Positions 1 to 15,100 of a DNA stretch of 64,000 nucleotides are shown here, one piece after another. The notes under the pieces are model-generated. The model was not told the origin of the DNA. It did not search any database and saw nothing but the letters and a program-made list of their open reading frames with translations. The translations under genes and the position numbers were made by a program. Each line of letters starts with the position of its first letter. Position 1 is the stretch's first letter. The stretch spans positions 1 through 64,000 of the forward strand of contig NOWV01000073.1 of NCBI GenBank assembly GCA_003344405.1, in the 5' to 3' direction. The DNA is from Trichoplax sp. H2 (taxonomy: Eukaryota; Placozoa; Uniplacotomia; Trichoplacea).

Positions 1-3000
1 TAACTAATGTACGGTGATGGACATACCAAGTTAAGATTAGCAGGTACTGTAAGATATCTACAGTGCGGTAGAATGTCCTTCGTACTGTGGTCAATTCTAT
101 ACCAATCATTATAATGTGTCTAAGGATCGCTGTCGTATGCAAGCAAAGCTTGCTCTGTCGATAACAACCGTTATAAGAAAATGTAACAATCAAAATGGCT
201 GTATAGAAAACTCTATAAAGATTCTATGTTTATTCAATTTTCATCAGAATATTACATGAAATCAAAATTTAAAGGCCCAGTGGCCACCCTTAGCGATATA
301 ACGAATACTATTTTAATAATCAGTACTCTGCAGAAATTACTACCTTAGAGCTATTCGTTTTACATGAAGAAATCTTTAGGTTAAAAGTACTGTAAGAATC
401 TTATACTGACCTATTGAAATGAACCCATAATCAGAGTCATTTAACAGTAGTATAAATACCCCCGCGCTGCTCGTTTCAAGGGAGGGTGGGTGTGATTAAG
501 CACGATGGTATTACTAATTCAATTTCAAATCGAAATAATTAAATTATTACATCAATTTTATCCAACTTCACCTACCCTATATTTATCATTACTAATGTGA
601 TAATAACATTATGGTGAAGAATTAAACCGCAACCAATCTTGCAGAATAAAATCCAGTGACAGACAAGTCGAAGGATTATAAGACTATATCTGCTACCGAA
701 GAGGGTAAAATTTAAAACTTAGGAACAATCATCATTTAACCACTCAGCTAAGCATCACTTTATTGCCTCAAGGGTATGCATGATACTTGGCGTTCAATAT
801 TCAGCTGAATGTTAAATAATGATGAAATTATTTTTAATAGTACAGAAATTTTATTTTTACTCTCTCCATTTCATAATATTATTATATTTACTATATAACG
901 CATGGTCGTTGTGTCTTAATTATTGTAACTGATGAATACCAAAACTTTAATAATTCTATCTTACTACTGTGATATCTAGATAGAGCAAAAGCCCAACGTA
1001 TGATTAGAAGAGAAATCTAACTATAATATGAGTTGAATTACAGCAAAATTAAATTAGCTTTCTTTAGTATTAAAACGATCCAGAACGTTGTATTTTTTTT
1101 AGAAATAAAGATGCAAATAGAATATGCTACAATAATCTTTAAAATAGTTTAATAGCATTTAAATATAATCCGGTTTTTAAAACTGGTTTAAGTTTGACAT
1201 ACCTATCATTTAATAACCATATCAGGATTATAGAATAATGTCTTATAATTATCCGATGGCTATGGAAAATGATGTATATGATGATTCTATCAGAAATCTA
1301 ACTAATACAAGAATACATGAATTTAGTAACACAGAGTTAAGCATAACCTAATGAATAATTTAGAGGCAAGTTGTGCTTATTCTTGAGACTATTTTACTTT
1401 TATCGAACCGATTTTACGATGATTGATATTCATCAATAATATCAGATGTCTTATTGCTATTAAAGAGCTCTTTGACATAATTTCGCATCACCGCATTATA
1501 AATAGTGAATATCGGCGGTAGTGTACCATATTCTAACATTTAATTTGCATTTCGTTTCCTATTGCAGATGATTGATTTAAATTCATTCAATTAATGTTTA
1601 TAAGAATTGATTTTTTATTCTTAACGGAAATCGTAACAAAATTAAGTTTTGACATCTATGTGCTGTTTTATTTCCAGGACTTTTCTTAAATTTTGCGTTG
1701 GAGCAATCGTTAATCATTGGACCGTGGCGTCTAGAAATGACATTGATGTCTTCGTGACGTAACAAAATAAATGGCGTGAATTTTTAATTATTTGTGTGCT
1801 ATAAAATGTTATTCAAAGCAAATTCAGGCATTGAATCTTCCCATATTAATTTTTAATTATAAATCTATAATAGCCTTCCCATTCCTTATTCCTTTCAATG
1901 ATAATGTAGCATTGAATTTACAGTATACAGCTGGAATTATAATTATATTTTTACGGATTATGTTAATAGAAATGGTCTAAAATTTATATGCTATCAATAA
2001 TTAAACATTTATTCCTCCCCTAGTTTTCTTATATAAAAGATTGAGATATGTGGTTATGAAGAAAAATAATTGAGTTTGTTTCATCTCTCCTAGTAAGATA
2101 CTGAATGTACGATAATTAATAGCCGATAATTTAAGTAACCGTAAAATACCTAAAAGGGCAAATTTTTTTTAAGTGAGATATCATTAGAAATTGTAATTAC
2201 CCAAACTCTATCCTACAAAATCATCGAGTTATACTAAGCTTCAATAATGATGCTAACATGATGTTTAATTTATGTTCGAGAATAGAGATCCGTATGAATA
2301 CACAGAGTATACTGTATCTGCTGTAAGCCACGCAATATTACATATATAGTGTTGAATTCCAATTTAAATCTTGAAAGCCCGTGTTTAAATCCTTATATCG
2401 CTCTATAAATAGCTTGTATATATCCTGCTCATTGGGTAATATGGCTCTTAATTTTACTACAAGATCGAATTTTTTATTAAATGTATTCTTTGTAATGATA
2501 ATTACCTAATATCTAATAATGTTCGTTTATTCGACTATCTAGGCTTTAAACTATGAATAATCTAATAAATAGGACACGCCAGCTATTACATCTTTCTATA
2601 TACCGATTTAAATGGATTTTACTTGATTTGCAGCTTTAAAGGTAAAAATTTGTTGTAGAACAAGCGATATAAATAATACCTTATCCACTGGATTATTAAG
2701 AAATACCGAGTAATTTACATGTTGCTGCTCTCTCTATATGGTATTTATACTGCTTTTCACCTTAATCTGTAATATATTGTGCTTGCTCAGTTTGCCCAAA
2801 GGCGTTACTATGCTGTTTTCGATAAAGGTTATCGGACGATATAATCCTTGCTAATTATTCATGCAAGGTTGATTATGTAAATAATTGACAGTATTTTAAG
2901 TTAGTACAGGGCAATCGTTGTTGCATCTGTTAATGGTAGTTATAGTGAATGATGAGATTGTAACGAATTGTATACCTGAACAGTAGATAAATGATTCAAT

Positions 3001-6000
3001 TTTAATCATCTTTGCAAATATATATCCCAACTCAATAAAAATGATGTATATCTTAAATATTAATCCTGCTTGAGCTATTAAATGCTTAAATGATCAAACT
3101 TGCGAATTTATTAGTCTCATGTACATCGAAATTGAAGTTGCCAATACAATCATTTCTTATCAAGCAACAGTTGTAATACTACGTTAGGGAGCTTTACAAT
3201 TTACAAATGATGGATGGTCGTTAACGAATCCAAAGTAGAATAAGCACCTTTCTATAATAGCTCTTTCAGTACTGGATACCGTAGTTTCACTATGTTTATT
3301 AAATTAAATTTTAAGATTTATATATGTACTTTGGTAAATATTTGATCATCAACATATACCAGTAATGCTTAAAATTCAGTTACATATTTGAAAATATTTT
3401 CTTAATGATACCGGAAGTACAGTAAATTACAGAAATACGCAATGTCGTTATTGCTGAAAGAAGATTTTCTGCCTATTCCATATGCTACCGTTCCTTCTAG
3501 TATGCGCGATTTCACTTCTTTTATTCCTATTATCTCTACTTTTGTGTATAGATAAAGAGTAAACACTCCATTTCCAATCTATTGTAGATGAAAAGGATAA
3601 AATTTCTGGAGTAAGCAAACATTAAAGTATTCTAATGGAATTAGCTAAAATTGTAAAGAGTCAGTTAAAACTCTAAGAAATGGTTATCTAGATCAAATAC
3701 TTAACGAACTAATAATCAATAATGGTATTAAATTAGTCGATAAATCAATACTAGAAGAGGTAAAGGCATTTGATTTGTAAATATGAGGATATCTATTCGC
3801 AATATTTTTCTCATAGGCTAGATACTTTTTATATCATAATAACAACATTGCATTACAGTCCTAAGTTATTAAATTAAAATGCTGAAACTCACCTTTAAAC
3901 AATACAGAAATTTATTACAAGATATTTATCCATTTCAATGCAGTCATTTTTCTCTTCAATCAACTGGAATTGCAGTTTATTAACCAATTGTTCAATTTAA
4001 TAACTTCCTTATTGAAGTGATAGATCTGCTATTCAGCATCGAATATTTATTTTATAGAGTAGGATAAAGTATCAATGCGGAAGAAAATTTCAATACTTTA
4101 AACCAGTCAGGCTATAACCTTTATTTTTCAACCGACAGCGGTTAATTGGGATACATACTACGCTGTTTTTTTTTCTATCTATATTTCAAATCCTTTTTAA
4201 ACTTTAGTTAATTAGCAAAATTTCTGGTGGAATTTCTCTCGTCTACAAAACAGTTCTTTCCTTTCTGTCACCGTATCAGGACTTACCGTTTATTTTCGGT
4301 TTTCGTAAACGATCATAATATAGAACCTCCTAAGCTAATCTTTTCCTTTCCCATAACCGACAAACTAATTTAAGAATTCCTTTATCGGTATGCGTATATC
4401 TGGCGCATTAAGTCGATCTATTGATCACAGTTTAGAATACTAAAGAATCTTAGGGATATGCTCATCTTTAGCTTTACGTTAAGTACGGTACTAAATTCCT
4501 GTAATGTAACTAGTATTGTGATAGTAGACTGTTAGCCATGTTTAGTATAATGTACGGTAGATATTTATCCTAAGAGATATTTGGTAGCCATAACTATAGA
4601 CTGTAGTGGTATAGACTCTATGCTAGAGTATAGATGACTATATACAGTAAGGTGCTGAGTTACTAATAAGGTTATAGGTAAAAATAGAACTGTAAATCAT
4701 ATATTAGGATATGGTTAATTCATTGTACTTTGGCTGGTGTGAATAATGTCTACGTAAGTACTGTAGTCGTATCCATATTGGATTAATGATGGTCCGCAGT
4801 AGAATTGTGTTACTAAGAATAATTTACTATTTATAAAATAAGGTAAAAGGTTGCCATGCGGATTGTAGCTGCGAATGCTACGAAATGTATAAAAGCATGC
4901 AACTTTAGATTATTCTGTTAGTTCGTTCTAGAAGTCTTTAGTAGTAGTATTCGGCTAGAGTAGAACTGTGTGTAGTTAATCTTTGTATAAGATTGAATAA
5001 AGCCCTTATTTTTCTAAAGTTTGGAATTTCGTGATTGGTATATATCACAATTCCGTAAATAACTTTATTATACAAAGTGACGAGAGCATATACTTTTCCA
5101 TAATGGCTAGAAGTCATAATTAGTATCAGTAGTGCCTAAAAAATCGAGTAGTAAATTTATACGTAAATGCTTAATTAATGTGGTAATATTTAGGGACATA
5201 CATAGTTATTCGAGAACTAATACAATGATAGTTAGATATATATTACAGCATAAGACATGCAAAGTATGAAATATCTAAAAGTCTAAATAAAGCTGTGCCA
5301 CTAAAATATCGCTAACTCCTCTGCGATGTGATATCACCGTAACACCTTCTTAGAAGAAGTTTATAAGGATGCCGTTAACAGTTTATGGGCTAACATTTCT
5401 TCTAATTACGCATAGATGCTGTAGGTTTTGCACGTGGTAGATCATGGTTACGCAGCGTTATCTGAAAATAACTCTCGTAAATGATATATGCAGCAGTGCT
5501 TGTTGTGAAGACAGCGACTGATCAAAATTTTCTAAATTCTCGTTCTAATTATGGTTCTCCATTTACTGTATGACGCTCATTTCACAATAGATGAAAATAC
5601 TAGAAAATTAAAAATTGTAAATTATAAATAATAAAAGAATTTTAATAACTCATAATAAACAAATACCTGGTAGTTAAAGATCAGATGATCTAAGTGATTC
5701 GGTTTAGACCGTCGGCAACAATACCCTACTTTAATATTAATTCCTACTATAATTATATTTATACAGTAGAATATTATTCGTATTGTTAGTGATTAGTAAG
5801 TTAATATATAATCATTAGTAATGTTTTCTGAATTTATGACATGTACTTGAGTCAAAAGAATGATTATATTATTTATTTCGCTTAAGGATCTCTATCGAAT
5901 AAATAAGGTTTTCATTCGCTAATTTCCTATGACTTTTTTCTTGTAAAGCAATAATAAAGAGACAAATAGAGACTTATTAGTTTGATATATTGAATTTAAA

Positions 6001-6391
6001 TACACTTTATTCAACCACACTATACACGAGATTAGCGATAGAATTGAAGAATGATTAGTTTAATACCATAGATCTACATCAATCTTCGCAATATACGACA
6101 GATGTATTTTAAAGTCACATTTCTTGGTATACAACTAGCGTTAGCTATAACAACGGAGTTACAAATTGTTTAAAGATAGACATTGTACATGTAATTAATA
6201 GAAGACAGCGTAACTGTTGCCCGAAAGATTTAGAATTAATTAAGTTAGTACGATTACATAGGATACGAAAGGCAGCAATATGAGATAGAACTAAATTGAT
6301 TGCCTAAACTTTACCCTCAATAGTGGTCATCGACCAATTTAATTTCATGACGAATTCGAAGCTATTTGTTTATGTGAAATGGAGCTGAATT
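1..6391. other. Gene-free stretch
   Basis: I see no supported gene in this A+T-rich stretch. The only open frame over 60 codons, at 1792-1980, opens with TTG and has no recognisable domain or flanking splice signals. No RNA gene or mobile element was recognised. Confidence 0.5.
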
Positions 6392-6643
6392 TTAGCACTG
6401 AAATTGCTCGGGGACACAGAAACCGATCGGATTAGGTGGAATACATGAGCCTGGGGAAAACCAACATTCGTCTTTGCCGCAGCAATCATTGTCATCTTTG
6501 CAGATCAATGTACCACATCCTCTAGTAACTTTATTACTGTACCATTCATCAAGTCTTCTTCTTAATGGTAAATCCCTGGCTTCAGCAGTTGTTATAACCA
6601 AGATGGCTACCATCGCAATCATAAGCAGTAAAGAGACCCTCAT
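6392..6643 (-). CDS. Small secreted eight-cysteine (cystine-knot-like) protein 1
   Basis: Single-exon gene for an 83-aa secreted protein. The frame is open upstream to a TTG at 6682, but the first ATG is at 6643 and opens directly into a hydrophobic signal peptide (residues 1-22, ending in an AEA-type cleavage site). A TATA box at 6686-6696 would place transcription start near 6660, downstream of the TTG, which supports this start. A basic site (RRR, residues 27-29) follows, then a short DEWY-containing spacer, then a cysteine-rich domain with spacing C-x4-C-x5-CC-x4-C-x6-C-x8-C-x6-C ending at the C-terminal residue. The CC pair after two spaced cysteines resembles inhibitor-cystine-knot peptides. 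A paralogue lies at 20351-20608 with the same order of parts. Function is unknown: a secreted signal, inhibitor or defence/venom-type peptide are all possible. Seen: architecture and paralogy. Inferred: fold and processing. Confidence 0.82.
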   Translation of the reverse strand: MRVSLLLMIAMVAILVITTAEARDLPLRRRLDEWYSNKVTRGCGTLICKDDNDCCGKDECWFSPGSCIPPNPIGFCVPEQFQC

Positions 6644-6685
6644 TTTTCCTTGTAGAAATGATGTTAAATCTTGTCCTAGCAATAA

Positions 6686-6696
6686 TTATATAAAAA
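6686..6696 (-). promoter_or_regulatory. TATA box of cystine-knot-like gene 1
   Basis: The minus strand reads TTTTTATATAA here, about 43-50 nt upstream of the ATG at 6643. This leaves room for a transcription start roughly 30 nt downstream of the box and a short leader. It also decides the start codon, because the upstream TTG would lie outside the transcript. Confidence 0.55.
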
Positions 6697-9600
6697 GTGA
6701 ACACTAAAATCAATATTAAGGTAATTGAAAATAGTGCAACAAGAAAGTATCCTATAATTATTAGCTTACTTAATAGAATTTTAGTGCAGCCTAGTTTGAA
6801 ACAGGAATGATGATGTTATTAATGCGATAATCAGTTCCTATTTATACCATCGCCATCATGGCTTAAGCAAATTAACAACGATGATTGACATTGGCCGTAC
6901 AATGGATAAACAAGCCATGCCATCAACACATCTTTACAATTATCGTAAATAGAATAACTCGCTGGCAATCTCCTTCCTTAATGAGCAGGCGTGATTTAGA
7001 TATTGTGCTGAATAATTAATTATCGTGATACCACGTAAGAATGTTAGAATTTATAAGTTTCACTTTTAACACAGTCAATATCTGACCAGATTTAGGGTTA
7101 AAATTAGTTCTATTTTCACGTTATCAATAAATCTTATTTGGTTATGATCTAGCTACGAAAGTGATGTTTACACTATGACCGCATATAATTTATATCTCAG
7201 CCTATCTTAATTATCAATACCAATATTAGATAGATAATGATGCATGTCTGCAATGCATAGATGTTGGCTGGTATTAATAAAATGAATTTAAAAATAGTTT
7301 CTGTAATAATATTTCATAGAAACATCATCAATAGCTTGTTTGCTAGTAAAAAATGAATAAGAAATTTATTTTTAGGGGTATCTACAGCTGATAAACTACA
7401 TTAAATTTTCATAGTATACAAGCGTCATCATATTTAAGCTAAGTATTATTCTAATAACTTTAATAGAGATTAAAAATTTATCTTATACAATAAATGGACA
7501 TCAATCAAATAATGATGAAAGGTATTAAAAAAATTAAGCTACTTATAGAAATAGCCTACTTGAATACACTTTCCATAAATATATTTATAATTTCTATTGT
7601 AAGTTGAAGACATTTAAAGCTGAATAGCTTAGGACAATATAACGTATAGGTAACGTTTATAGCATTATATGTGACTATTCAAAGTAATGATTATTTTAAA
7701 TTATGGGGTGCTTATATACATAATATCGAGAATCAAGATGTTTTTGATTCAGTCAGTAGACATGAAGATATTAATGTAATATTGCCTACGTCAATCGTGG
7801 ATTTAATAAAGAATTAAAATTTCCGGGAAATTTATTCCTCCTAGGGTTGAATATTAACGTAGCTTAAACCCTTTTGTCCTTTTATCAGATATAAATCAAA
7901 TTAAATAAGATAAATTCACTATGATTATTGTATTAAGACGTTTCATTTTAGTTAGTGGTTAATTACCTGTATTGTAAATCAGGATTATTAATAGTATTCT
8001 TCAATATCGTTTAAGACGGCAAGGCCATTGGAATATACAAAATTATGTAGTAGCTAAATTGTATACTAATAATAAAAGGCATAGATAATAAGGCTGTATT
8101 GACAAAGTATTGATTATATTATCAGCTAATTGAATGCAAAGTTTAACTGAAAGATATATTTATCTATGTATTGACTCTTTGTAAATCGCATTGTAATAGG
8201 GCTAATGTAGATTTATTCTTCCTTAAGATATTATTTAAGATTTAATAAACCTGTAATGATCCTTTCAAAATATTCAGGCAAAAATGAATGCATACCTTCC
8301 ATTCTAAATATTAATATCTATCTATTTCGTGACTGAAAATAATGGATAAATTTGGACGGGAAAGTCTGGGACAAAATCAAACATAAATTCGATTGAATGT
8401 TAGTATTCTAATCCATATCTGTTCGTTTTGTAATATTAATTTAAGTTCATTTATATAATGATTCTTCGAATATATTCATGTAGAGAATCAAAATATTGTA
8501 TCCTGTACCAATTGTTGCTATAGAATGTAATACCTTGAAACAAAATTGATGTTTATTATATACTTTGAAATAGTAGTCGCTCATCTGACATCGACTCAGT
8601 CCAATTATTTACGCTTAGTTTTGACATCTCTAACTATTTTATATCTGTTAATTAGATTGATAGCTTAGATTAACAATCTTTTAAAATCTATGATTATGAT
8701 AACAGTAGAAGTTAAATAATTACATAGATAAACTTTTACATTGTTTTGAAAACGACCTAGAAGCTGAGCTTGGAAACTTTTTAGAATTATTCATACTACT
8801 AGTAGATTTATTTCGATCTTTGACTACTTAGATGATGCTCTTTGATAGTGAAAAATTATTGTAAAGCATTGCAATGATAATAGAAATTTCGCTACAATAA
8901 AGCTATGAAAATTCTCATCTACTAGATGCTAGTGAAATATCGATTCATTCGCAGTAAATTTGGGTTAATAATTTGCAATTAATTGGTGAAAATTTACAAG
9001 TGTGGTTATGACAACGTAAGGAGTTGAATATAAGTGACAAATTTCAATTTCTATTTTACCTATAGGTAAATTCTTGTCACGTTATAAATGTCACATCTTT
9101 ATAGCATTGCTTAAAATTACATCATATTAGATAGATTACCAATTGTCTTATACTAAATATCAGATGTAAATCCTATAAGATTAATCTATTTTAACGTCCT
9201 TTATATTACAATACCTTAAAAAATACATATACTGCAAAAAGATAAAGCTCAAGTAGTAACAAAAACGAGCCAGAGTCAACTTGACCTCACGGAATTTCCC
9301 TGTAAACTACTTGTTATACATTCAGTGAATGTCAGCAATGCTCTACCTAACTGCAATTGATCTATTGCATTTATAAGCATATTTTAGCTTTCTTTACCAT
9401 AATTTAATGATATAATTACCTGATTTTTATACCTTAATTAGCGATAATTTTCTATGACGTCAAAAACCTGAATGTAAGCATATTGGCATGGTTCACATCC
9501 GTTCTTACGTATTTCAGGCAAGTTCGACATTTTGCTATATGCATCATTTAATTGTAATTCATCAGTGAACTGACTGTAATTTTTTAGACCACTATATACA

Positions 9601-11475
9601 AAAGGACCGAAAAATTTAAAATTATTTTTAATCCCAAAATAGCACTAAAAATAACAAAAAGCTTATATACTATAAACAATGAGTACTTCCATAGTAAACT
9701 TGTTTGATGAATCTTGTCAGAATTACCGGATAATAATGAAAGGTATTTGTTCAACCTGTCAAGTGCTTAAATGGATTTCTGCGTGTTATACGAATGTATA
9801 ATGCTTTCTGTTATGCAATGGTCTATTGATCATAGTTTGAGGCTAAGTATATAAGATGTGATACGAACAATAGATAAACTGTCAACTTGAAATAGATTAT
9901 AGATGGTAGGTTGGATACACTACTACTAATAATTATTTATTGGATAAGATCTGCTTGATTCGAGGATATCATATTTCCTGACTAATATATTTCATTACGT
10001 GCATCGATATACCATCGTAAAATAGAAACTGAAATGATTATCTCTCCTTGAGATAATTTCATTTTATCATTTTACAGATGTGACTGCCTTTACCCTGGAA
10101 GACAAAGTATTTACCCCTAAGTTAATAATATTACACACTAATCGCCCAAAGAAAGCCTTTAGAAATAGATAGGATAGTGATGGTCTAAATAACATTACTG
10201 CATCAAATATCCATTTATTACCAATAGTAAAAACTGTTTAAACTTATACTGTAAACTCATACTACGCAAATAAAGATGGTGTAATAGATTCCATAAACCA
10301 TAGCATTTAGTTATCATGAATAAAACTTAAAAAAAAGAAATGGGGATTTATGCCGATAATTTTATTTTTAGTAACTCTAACTCGGTATTTCGATATTGCA
10401 CATCGAATCATGTTTTAATTTAATATTAACCTTGTTGAATACCATAATTAAACTATGTGTGTGAATTTCTTTAACTGTGCAACCCAAGCAATTCCTGTCT
10501 AGCAGATTTAGGAACATTTGACATGTGACACAGTTTCTTATAAAGGAGAATCTTCCTACGATATAGGTCTGTAATTAGTGACAAACAATATTGATCGGCC
10601 AATTTTAATCTTCACCTACACCAATAATTATCAGTTGATTTTATGAGGCCAGTGAAATTTATAGTTTAAAATTAAAAAAAGTTGAAAAATTGGTTAGGAA
10701 AGTAATTGAAGGTTGAAAAAGAATTGGCTCGTTTTGAAATTGACTATAATTCCTATTACAGGAAGTATCATCAAGTTGATTGGTAATGTGTCTATATAAG
10801 CAGTAGTATTTTTCAGCTCTAAGAGCTAGAAGTCTTTTCATTCTTGGATGGAAAACAGATGTATTTATGCCAGGTTGTAGTACAGCGTGAATATTCGTAA
10901 AGTAACTGAAAAGCTATACCACCTTATATAGAGTAATCTATCTATTTATAAACTTCTAACAAATTGTTTTACATTTTTCTTCCTGCTCTAGTAATGGTGA
11001 CGATTGTGTAGTAGTAATCCTAAATGTATTCATGGTATTATTAATACGTAATGTTACTACCATTTTAACATATAGCACTATAGCCTAATATGTATTTAGA
11101 GAATGTGCATTCTTTATACAGCAATGAGTTGGATATTACTGCTCCTTATGTTTCACTAGTTCAATAAATTTGTGCCCATACATAATAATAGTATCAAGGT
11201 AGAGAAACTTGTTTTGCAGACTATAAGGAGTAGCATACGTAAATGCATAATCACCTTCTAGTTCATCATTAAATAATTTATTACATTATCCAATTTTTTT
11301 AAAGTTTCAAATATATATAGAGCTCTGATGACTGCTACAAATTTGTACTGGCTATTACATTTGCTGCCGATTTATGCGTACACTATCTACTAATATCTTT
11401 TCGATGACGTTGACGTCAATAATTAAGAAAAACTAATTAACTTGGCATAAATTCTCACAGTTCTTTCGTTGATAT
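6697..11475. other. Gene-free stretch
   Basis: No gene supported. A 60-codon frame at 10659-10841 (-) has no recognisable domain and low-complexity composition. A small inverted repeat (TTATCTC / GAGATAA) is present near 10038-10056. Nothing else was recognised. Confidence 0.5.
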
Positions 11476-11480
11476 AGTAG

Positions 11481-12113
11481 TGTCACAAAACAGCTTTGCA
11501 ACAAGATAACGCAATATACGATCAATAAGTCAATTCCTTGAACCACGTATCAAGGAACGATATCTGCACTATCACAAACACTTTTGCTCTACTAGCAGAC
11601 TACACAAAGACTTAAACGCCTCGTATTTTACGTTAAACACTAAGTTGGACAATTCTTCTTTATTTCACGATATACTGCATTTATATACTATTCCTCAATA
11701 GTTCATGAGTCATAGTTAATACAATTAACATTAGAATCATTTACTGAATTAGATATTAATTTTAGCTACTGCTCCCTTAATGCAGACAACAGTATTTACG
11801 AACATAGACATGTAATGACTAATACAGAATAGTCAGATTACGATATGTCCTATCACGGAACATTTCCATGATAATTTACAGTCTACCATAAGTAAATTAC
11901 AATCACAATGATTCGAACTGTAAGCAGATGATTTGCATTCCCTATTATAACTATTATAATTTCAGTATGTGTATAAGTGTCACTGTCATAAAAAGTCAGT
12001 GCTATATTAAAATACAGTATATCCAAATTAGAAGTTAACTAAATAAGGATAGTCTAACAGAATTATCCTAACATAGTTATTTCTACTGTAATACAGTATT
12101 TAACACTGTAACA
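11481..12113 (-). mobile_element. Solo LTR A (retrotransposon), minus orientation
   Basis: A 633-bp long terminal repeat bounded by TG...CA: the + strand starts TGTCACAAAACAGC and ends CTGTAACA. It is flanked by a perfect 5-bp target-site duplication, AGTAG, at 11476-11480 and 12114-12118. Read on the minus strand it has a TATA box (TATATAAA, + positions 11680-11687) followed about 20 nt later by an AATAAA signal (11659-11664), the usual U3-R order. It is over 90 % identical by eye to LTR B at 15944-16573 in inverted orientation. Its ends resemble LTR C at 62184-62505. No primer-binding site or internal region adjoins it, so it is a solo LTR, most simply left by recombination between the two LTRs of a full element. 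Confidence 0.92.
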
Positions 12114-12118
12114 AGTAG

Positions 12119-15100
12119 TAAATGCAGTATTTGGTAATATGGAAATCGTAAATGAATTTAGAGCTTTTTGTTGCCTTGATGGGTCAGGAGTAATTCATAT
12201 TAATGTTTAATAACAGCTTTTCTAGGCGATCTTAAATGGATTAATTAAAGAGAAATAGACTGCAAGAGTATTTTGACCAAAAATATCAATATTAAATCGT
12301 TACTGCTATATTTTGAATGTATAACTATCATTAAATTTGCTACTGTTAAGAGATGACCACCATAAAATTTACGTCTCTTACAGCTCTTAAAAGAACCGAT
12401 GAAGATCAACTTAAATCGCCATATTTGATCGCAGGGAATGGAAATTATCGGGTTATGTATATTTTAATTAGTATCACATCATTTATTAATGATTGTTATA
12501 ACTGGATTAGAGGCAATATTATTAAGAATGATGGATGGTATATTTACTTTCATCACTGCGATGGTGCGTTACAGCAGCCGCAATTTAAAAATGCAAAGAT
12601 ATAAGTAGGAAGAAAGAACTATTGATGACTGAGTAACTGCAATCAGTAATACATTGCAATATCTAACGATGACGTACTTCAATATCGAATGTTACAAACT
12701 AATCTACCCTTTTTTGATAAGAATCTGTCCGACGATTTTCGTACTATAACTTATTAGCATCAAAGTAGACCTTATTTCGAGTAAAAAATAACTTTCATTT
12801 TTTCTGTATAACGTCATTATTAATTTAAATTGATGTAATCTGATATATTAATTTGGTTTCTCTAGCACTATGACTAGTTATCTCATTTTCAATTTGAGAT
12901 GCAATGCTACATGTGCAGTCAAGAAAACAGACATTTGTAAAGTAAATTGAAGATATGATTAGAAGTATCTTCATGCAACATTACAGAAGAGTTACTGTAT
13001 AGCTAACATGAACTATTTTAGACGCTTATATGCCCGATATCATTAGTTTATTATCATTACTGAGCGCAATTTAATCATGTTAGCGATTTACGATACATTT
13101 GAGTCAAAAAGCGGTAAGTGTAGTAGAGCGAAAATGAAATTATTTTCGATTCTAGAATAAAATAAAATTAACGTTAAGAATATACTAGGAATATTCTAGG
13201 AGTAAAAAATTCAAAATCAATAGTCGACATAACCTTTCCTAATTAGCAAACTTAATCTAATTATATATTAGCCGATTGAACTAAGGCATCCAAATGTAAT
13301 TATTAGCATCTTTATTATAATTTAATATACAGTACAGTAGCTGATCAATTGTAAAGGCTGTTGGCATGATTTAAAGTTTCAATTCGATCACAGCATTTAC
13401 TATTAAGGCTTTACGAAATAAGAGACTGTTTTCAAATTTACTGCCTTAGGTATCATTAGGCACAGTATTCATCGCGCGATAAAATTGCGTAAAGGTTCGA
13501 ATTTTAACTATAAATTTAATTGACTTCGTCACTTATGAAATAAAATCGAGGTTAAAATTATGCTACTATAATACTCAATGTATTACACTGAAAATATACC
13601 ACCTTTATCCGTAGTGAAGCAGTAATTTTTTTTATTAATGTAAGCGAGTATCTAATATTAGACTAGATATGCAACTATATTTAAGATCCTATTTCAAAGG
13701 TTTAAAAATTATTCAGTTTTCATTACTGTAGGACGTATATAGAGGCTATCATAGCAGTTAATTAAAGAGTATTAACCAAATTATATTTAATCTCATTTAA
13801 GACCTTATTTTCAGTAATTATTTCATTTTTCGTGATATGTATAGAGAAATTTTCATATTTTATATTGGGTGTGTGCGGTAATTACTAATTAGTCCGTCGG
13901 GAAATGAACACGACGTAAGATGGAATCCTATAGCAAAAATGATCTAGATATATACTGAAGTTGATATCAGTAAATAATTAAAGAGGTTAAGATTTATTTC
14001 ATCTTATAAAGAAATCAATAGTTCAGTAAAGTTAGTTCGTAATCGAAAGAGTAAATAGTATTAGCTGACATCATTAATCGTTTGGACACTTCTTACTTGG
14101 CTTCAATTCTGAATTTAGTCAATATATACCCAGGATTTGCTTAATTACACTTACGTGACCTTAACCTTAGCAAAATCATTATGGAAGATTGTATAATAAA
14201 TTTCATTCAGGGCTACTAGTAACCTGATAATGATATAAGTACGAGTAAATAAATAGTAATAATTACTATACACTTATGTATCCAAGAAACTAGAAAATGT
14301 AAGTTTTACGTAAGGTCAACTGACAAAGATAAAAAATCAAGGTAGCAATGACAGAAGAACTTTGACCGTACGATCATCTATATTCAATATTTTTTGTTGA
14401 TTGAAGGAGATACTTCGAGAATTTGACCAAATGCTATCCTAAAGATAATTTATCTAAACTAAGGGGACATAATAAAATAAATCTTGTCGAATTTGATATT
14501 CCAGACACAAGTACAATATAGGATCTATACTAGATTACTACAAATTTGCTTATTATTATTGCAATTTTGTATTGTAATGGAATGGAGTAACGCTCATTTT
14601 ATGATCATTTGGGTAAGCAGCTGTAAATATTCTGAAAATTCATAATTATTTTAAATATTCCACCTTACCAATTAAGGAATAAATAAATTATTCCTTCCGT
14701 CGGATGTAATTTTCAAATTTTCATTTTGCTGTGCAATTTTTAAATATTTAGATAGTAACATCCAGCACATGACTAACAGTTAATAATCCTTGCATCGATG
14801 ATATCAATAATTTTTTATCGTTGATAAACTCGTCATTAGACTGCTTTGACGACCATATATTTATGAATATGTTCCCTATACTTCTTCAGAGTCTAAGGCT
14901 AATTAGATTATGAATATATCCTAGCGCTTGCAATGTCTTAAGTCATTTGATGTCATTTAAATTCATGATTTTAGTCTTATATTTCATTACAGTTACTTTG
15001 CTAGGCTAAACTGCTATTCACCATTCCATAATTATGCTTTAACGGTGTGACATGGGAAAGTGTAATTTCGTATCAAAAATTTAGTATTGAATGACAGGCT

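Noticed and set aside
6641-6682. Extension of the first cystine-knot-like protein to 96 aa
   Set aside because: The extension starts at TTG and lies too close to the TATA box to be in the transcript; the ATG at 6643 opens directly into the signal peptide.
12353-12604. An 83-aa hypothetical gene between the solo LTRs
   Set aside because: ATG-started, but with no signal peptide, motif, promoter or paralogue; the length is within chance for this composition.
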